Source: JBGTCY01 sp041748615
GTDB lineage: Bacteria; Bacteroidota; Bacteroidia; Chitinophagales; CAIOSU01
DNA: 7,813 nt
Reading direction: 5' to 3'
Assembly: GCA_041748615.1 (NCBI GenBank)
Contig: JBGTCY010000240.1
Coordinates: 1-7,813 of the forward strand
The position numbers were made by a program, and so were the translations under genes. The first letter of the stretch is position 1; every line of letters starts with the position of its first letter. Positions 5,409 to 7,813 of the stretch are shown here, piece by piece. The notes under the pieces were generated by a model. That model searched no databases. It saw only the letters and a program-made list of their open reading frames with translations, and was not told the origin of the DNA.

Positions 5409-7631
5409 ATGAGCAACGAAGTTTTATATGATGTGGAGCAGGAGCGTAAGGAAATCCTGAAGCGCTACAGGCAGTTGTTGCGCGTGGTGAAACCCCGGCT
5501 TGATGATGGCGAAGACCGAAAGATGATTCGCAAGGCTTTTGAGTTGTCGCTCGAAGCGCACAAGGACATGCGCAGAAAATCAGGGGAGCCTTACATCTTA
5601 CATCCGTTGGCGGTCGCGCAGATTGTTGCGGAAGAAATGGGTTTGGGACCAACATCAGTCGTGTGCGCCATGTTGCATGATACCGTGGAAGACACGGAAA
5701 TTTCGCTGGAGGATATTAAAAAAGATTTTGGACCTACAGTTGCGAAAATCGTGGACGGGCTGACGAAAATCAGTGGGGTGTTTGACCTCAAAAGTTCCGC
5801 GCAGGCTGAAAATTTTCGCAAATTAGTGCTGTCGCTCACCGATGACATGCGCGTGATTCTGATTAAGATAGCGGACAGGCTGCATAACATGCGCACCCTC
5901 GACCACATGCCGCGCACCAAACAGTTGAAAATCGCTTCGGAAACCACTTTTCTTTATTCTCCGCTCGCGCACCGGCTTGGTTTTTATGCCATCAAATCCG
6001 AATTGGAAGATTTAGCGATGAAATATACCGAGACGGACATGTACCGGCTCATTGCCACTAAACTGAACGAAACAAAACGTGAGCGCGGCAGATATATTAA
6101 TGAATTTATTAAGCCGATTGATGAAAAGCTATCGAAAGAGGAAGATTTGAAATTCCGAATTTTCGGACGTCCGAAATCCATTCATTCCATCTGGAATAAA
6201 ATGAAAACCAAAAGCGTAGATTTTGAACAGGTCTATGATTTGTTTGCGATTCGCGTGATTGTGGAAACAACCCCCGAAAAAGAAAAAGCCGATTGTTGGA
6301 AAGTGTATTCCATCATCACGGATTTTTACCGCCCTAACCCCCGGAGGTTGCGCGACTGGATTTCCAATCCCAAAGCCAACGGTTATGAAGCGCTGCACAC
6401 CACCGTGATGGGACCGGGCGGCAAATGGGTGGAAATCCAAATCAGAACGGACAGGATGGATGAAATTGCCGAGCGCGGGTACGCGGCACACTGGAAATAC
6501 AAAGAAGGCACTGATTCAGAAAACGCCTTTGACGAATGGCTCATGAAAATGCGGGAAATCATCAAAAATCCCGATTCCAACGCGCTGGATTTCATTGATG
6601 ATTTCAGGCTGAATCTTTTTTCGCAGGAAATCTATGTGTTCACTCCGAAAGGTCAACTGAAGCGACTGCCCAGCGGCTCCACCACGCTGGATTTCGCCTT
6701 TGATATTCACACCGACATCGGGATGACCTGCATCGGGGCAAAGGTGAATCATAAACTTGTTCCGCTGAGTCATCAACTCAACAATGGCGATCAGGTGGAA
6801 ATTATCACATCGAAAAAACAAAAACCTAATGAAGGATGGCTTGGGTATGTGGTGACCGGAAAAGCCAAATCAAAAATAAAATCAGCGCTGAAAGAAGAAC
6901 AGAAAAAACTAGCGGCTGATGGCAAAGAAATACTCGAACGCAGGCTGCGCGCCCTGAAGGTTACTTCATCCTCCCCCTTGCTGAATGACTTAGCCGCCTA
7001 TTACAAATTGGATTCCGTGCTTGATTTTTACTGTGATGTCGCTTCCAAAAAAATTGACCTTAAAACCCTCACAAGAGACAAATTCGAACATGATAAACTG
7101 ATTGTTCCGAAAGAACCGGAAAAGAAAGACCAGCAGAAGCCGGAAAACATTGAAGAAACAGTTCGCAATACGTTACACAAGAATGCGGAATTTCTCATTT
7201 TCGGAGATAATCTTGATAAGATTGATTACAAATTTGCGCAATGCTGCAATCCGATTCCGGGTGATGATGTTTTCGGATTTATCACAATCAATGAAGGTAT
7301 TAAAATTCATAAGACCAACTGTCCGAACGCGACACAGTTGATGAGCAACTACGGCTATCGCATCATTAAAACCCGTTGGAACAAGCAGCATGAAATCGCG
7401 TTTCTCACAGAACTGAAAGTGAGCGGAATAGACGATGTCGGAGTGATGCAAAAAATCACTAATATCATTTCGGGCGAAATGAAACTCAACATGCGCTCCC
7501 TCCAGCTTGACAGTAAAGACGGCATTTTTGAAGGGCTTATTACTTTGTTCGTGCACGATACCGAACAGTTGGATAATTTAATCATCCGGCTCAAAGAATT
7601 AGACGGACTATTGTCAGTGAGCAGGCAGTAA
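5409..7631 (+). CDS. rel: Bifunctional (p)ppGpp synthetase/hydrolase, RelA/SpoT family
   Basis: This enzyme makes (p)ppGpp from ATP and GDP/GTP and also degrades it, setting the stringent response in the cytoplasm. The 740-residue protein has the full long-RSH layout. The HD hydrolase domain (about 35-190) has GEPYILHP, HDTVED (90-95) and ADRLHNMRT, all intact. The synthetase domain (about 245-370) has GRPKSIHSIW, NGYEALHTT (324-332) and the RLRD motif (313-316). RLRD corresponds to the RXKD motif of bifunctional enzymes rather than the EXDD of RelA. TGS follows (about 407-470), then a helical region, then the conserved-cysteine region with QCCNPIPGDD (Cys612, Cys613) and IHKTNC, then a C-terminal ACT domain (about 663-738). 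I chose the ATG at 5409 over the TTG at 5400, since ATG is stronger and homologues begin close to 'EERK.IL.RYR'. It is divergent from tRNA-Leu/tig and followed by a Fur-family gene. Confidence 0.97.
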   Translation: MSNEVLYDVEQERKEILKRYRQLLRVVKPRLDDGEDRKMIRKAFELSLEAHKDMRRKSGEPYILHPLAVAQIVAEEMGLGPTSVVCAMLHDTVEDTEISLEDIKKDFGPTVAKIVDGLTKISGVFDLKSSAQAENFRKLVLSLTDDMRVILIKIADRLHNMRTLDHMPRTKQLKIASETTFLYSPLAHRLGFYAIKSELEDLAMKYTETDMYRLIATKLNETKRERGRYINEFIKPIDEKLSKEEDLKFRIFGRPKSIHSIWNKMKTKSVDFEQVYDLFAIRVIVETTPEKEKADCWKVYSIITDFYRPNPRRLRDWISNPKANGYEALHTTVMGPGGKWVEIQIRTDRMDEIAERGYAAHWKYKEGTDSENAFDEWLMKMREIIKNPDSNALDFIDDFRLNLFSQEIYVFTPKGQLKRLPSGSTTLDFAFDIHTDIGMTCIGAKVNHKLVPLSHQLNNGDQVEIITSKKQKPNEGWLGYVVTGKAKSKIKSALKEEQKKLAADGKEILERRLRALKVTSSSPLLNDLAAYYKLDSVLDFYCDVASKKIDLKTLTRDKFEHDKLIVPKEPEKKDQQKPENIEETVRNTLHKNAEFLIFGDNLDKIDYKFAQCCNPIPGDDVFGFITINEGIKIHKTNCPNATQLMSNYGYRIIKTRWNKQHEIAFLTELKVSGIDDVGVMQKITNIISGEMKLNMRSLQLDSKDGIFEGLITLFVHDTEQLDNLIIRLKELDGLLSVSRQ

Positions 7632-7712
7632 AACCAGAATTGAGTTTTCAATGGAATTATTTCATTCTTAAATGTTCCCTTCACCTTCTTTTTCGCTAAA
7701 TTTCCATTCTCC

Positions 7713-7813
7713 ATGAGCGTAACACCGGAACATATCGTAGAGGAAGTGAATCAGATTTTTTCTGTTTACTTAGAAACGCGCCATCAGCGTAAGACAAAGG
7801 AGAGGTTTATCAT
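7713..7813 (+). CDS. fur: Fur-family transcriptional regulator, N-terminal fragment (cut by window end)
   Basis: The frame from the ATG at 7713 gives 33 codons and runs off the window. It contains IFSVYLETRHQRKTKERFI, which matches the first winged-helix segment of Fur proteins in Bacteroidota ('YLE...-RKTPERF-IL..IY'). Fur-family proteins are metal-sensing DNA-binding repressors (Fe, Zn, Mn or peroxide). The metal sites lie beyond the window, so the subtype cannot be told. The gene follows rel by 81 bp on the same strand. A rel-fur pair, often followed by purA, is an arrangement I recall from other Bacteroidota, and it supports the call. A TAAATTTC at 7697-7704 resembles a -7 box but is too close to the ATG and has no TTG upstream, so read-through from rel is plausible. 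Confidence 0.8.
   Translation, partial: MSVTPEHIVEEVNQIFSVYLETRHQRKTKERFI

Overview
The window looks like chromosomal DNA from a member of the Bacteroidota. Four things point there. A secreted protein ends in a type IX secretion (T9SS) sorting domain. The one clear promoter has the Bacteroidota form (TTG, about 22 nt, TAnnTTTG). Starts lack Shine-Dalgarno sequences and have A/T-rich upstream regions. A long bifunctional Rel is followed by a Fur-family gene, an order I recall as common in this phylum. I cannot name the genus.

Layout. Positions 1-1683 are a decayed accessory stretch. They hold a frameshifted antitoxin-like reading frame (215-440), the C-terminal half of a PIN-domain (VapC-like) toxin (427-693), a 219-bp stretch with no convincing gene, and an outer-membrane beta-barrel gene (913-1683) that has lost its ATG and carries an internal stop. 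Positions 1713-3431 (minus) encode an intact 572-residue secreted protein with a T9SS tail. Its N-terminal half may be a transglutaminase-like domain, an assignment resting on Cys/His/Asp spacing.

The right half is housekeeping. A tRNA-Leu(UAG) gene and tig (trigger factor) lie on the minus strand only 30 bp apart and probably share a promoter at 5219-5251. Rel, the (p)ppGpp synthetase/hydrolase, reads divergently on the plus strand (5409-7631). It is followed 81 bp later by the start of a Fur-family regulator that runs off the window at 7813.

The main unexplained structure is a pair of related repeats of about 92-110 bp, in opposite orientation, bracketing the tRNA-Leu/tig unit. One lies at 3617-3726, just past the tig stop. 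The other lies at about 5273-5365, between the tRNA promoter and rel. They share a 22-nt identical block and a second 36-nt block with 34 matches. Each has its own palindrome: 9-bp terminal inverted repeats in the left copy, a long hairpin in the right copy. They look like a small non-autonomous element (MITE- or REP-like). I found no clear new enzymatic or defence system; the repeat pair and the possible secreted transglutaminase-like protein most deserve a second look.
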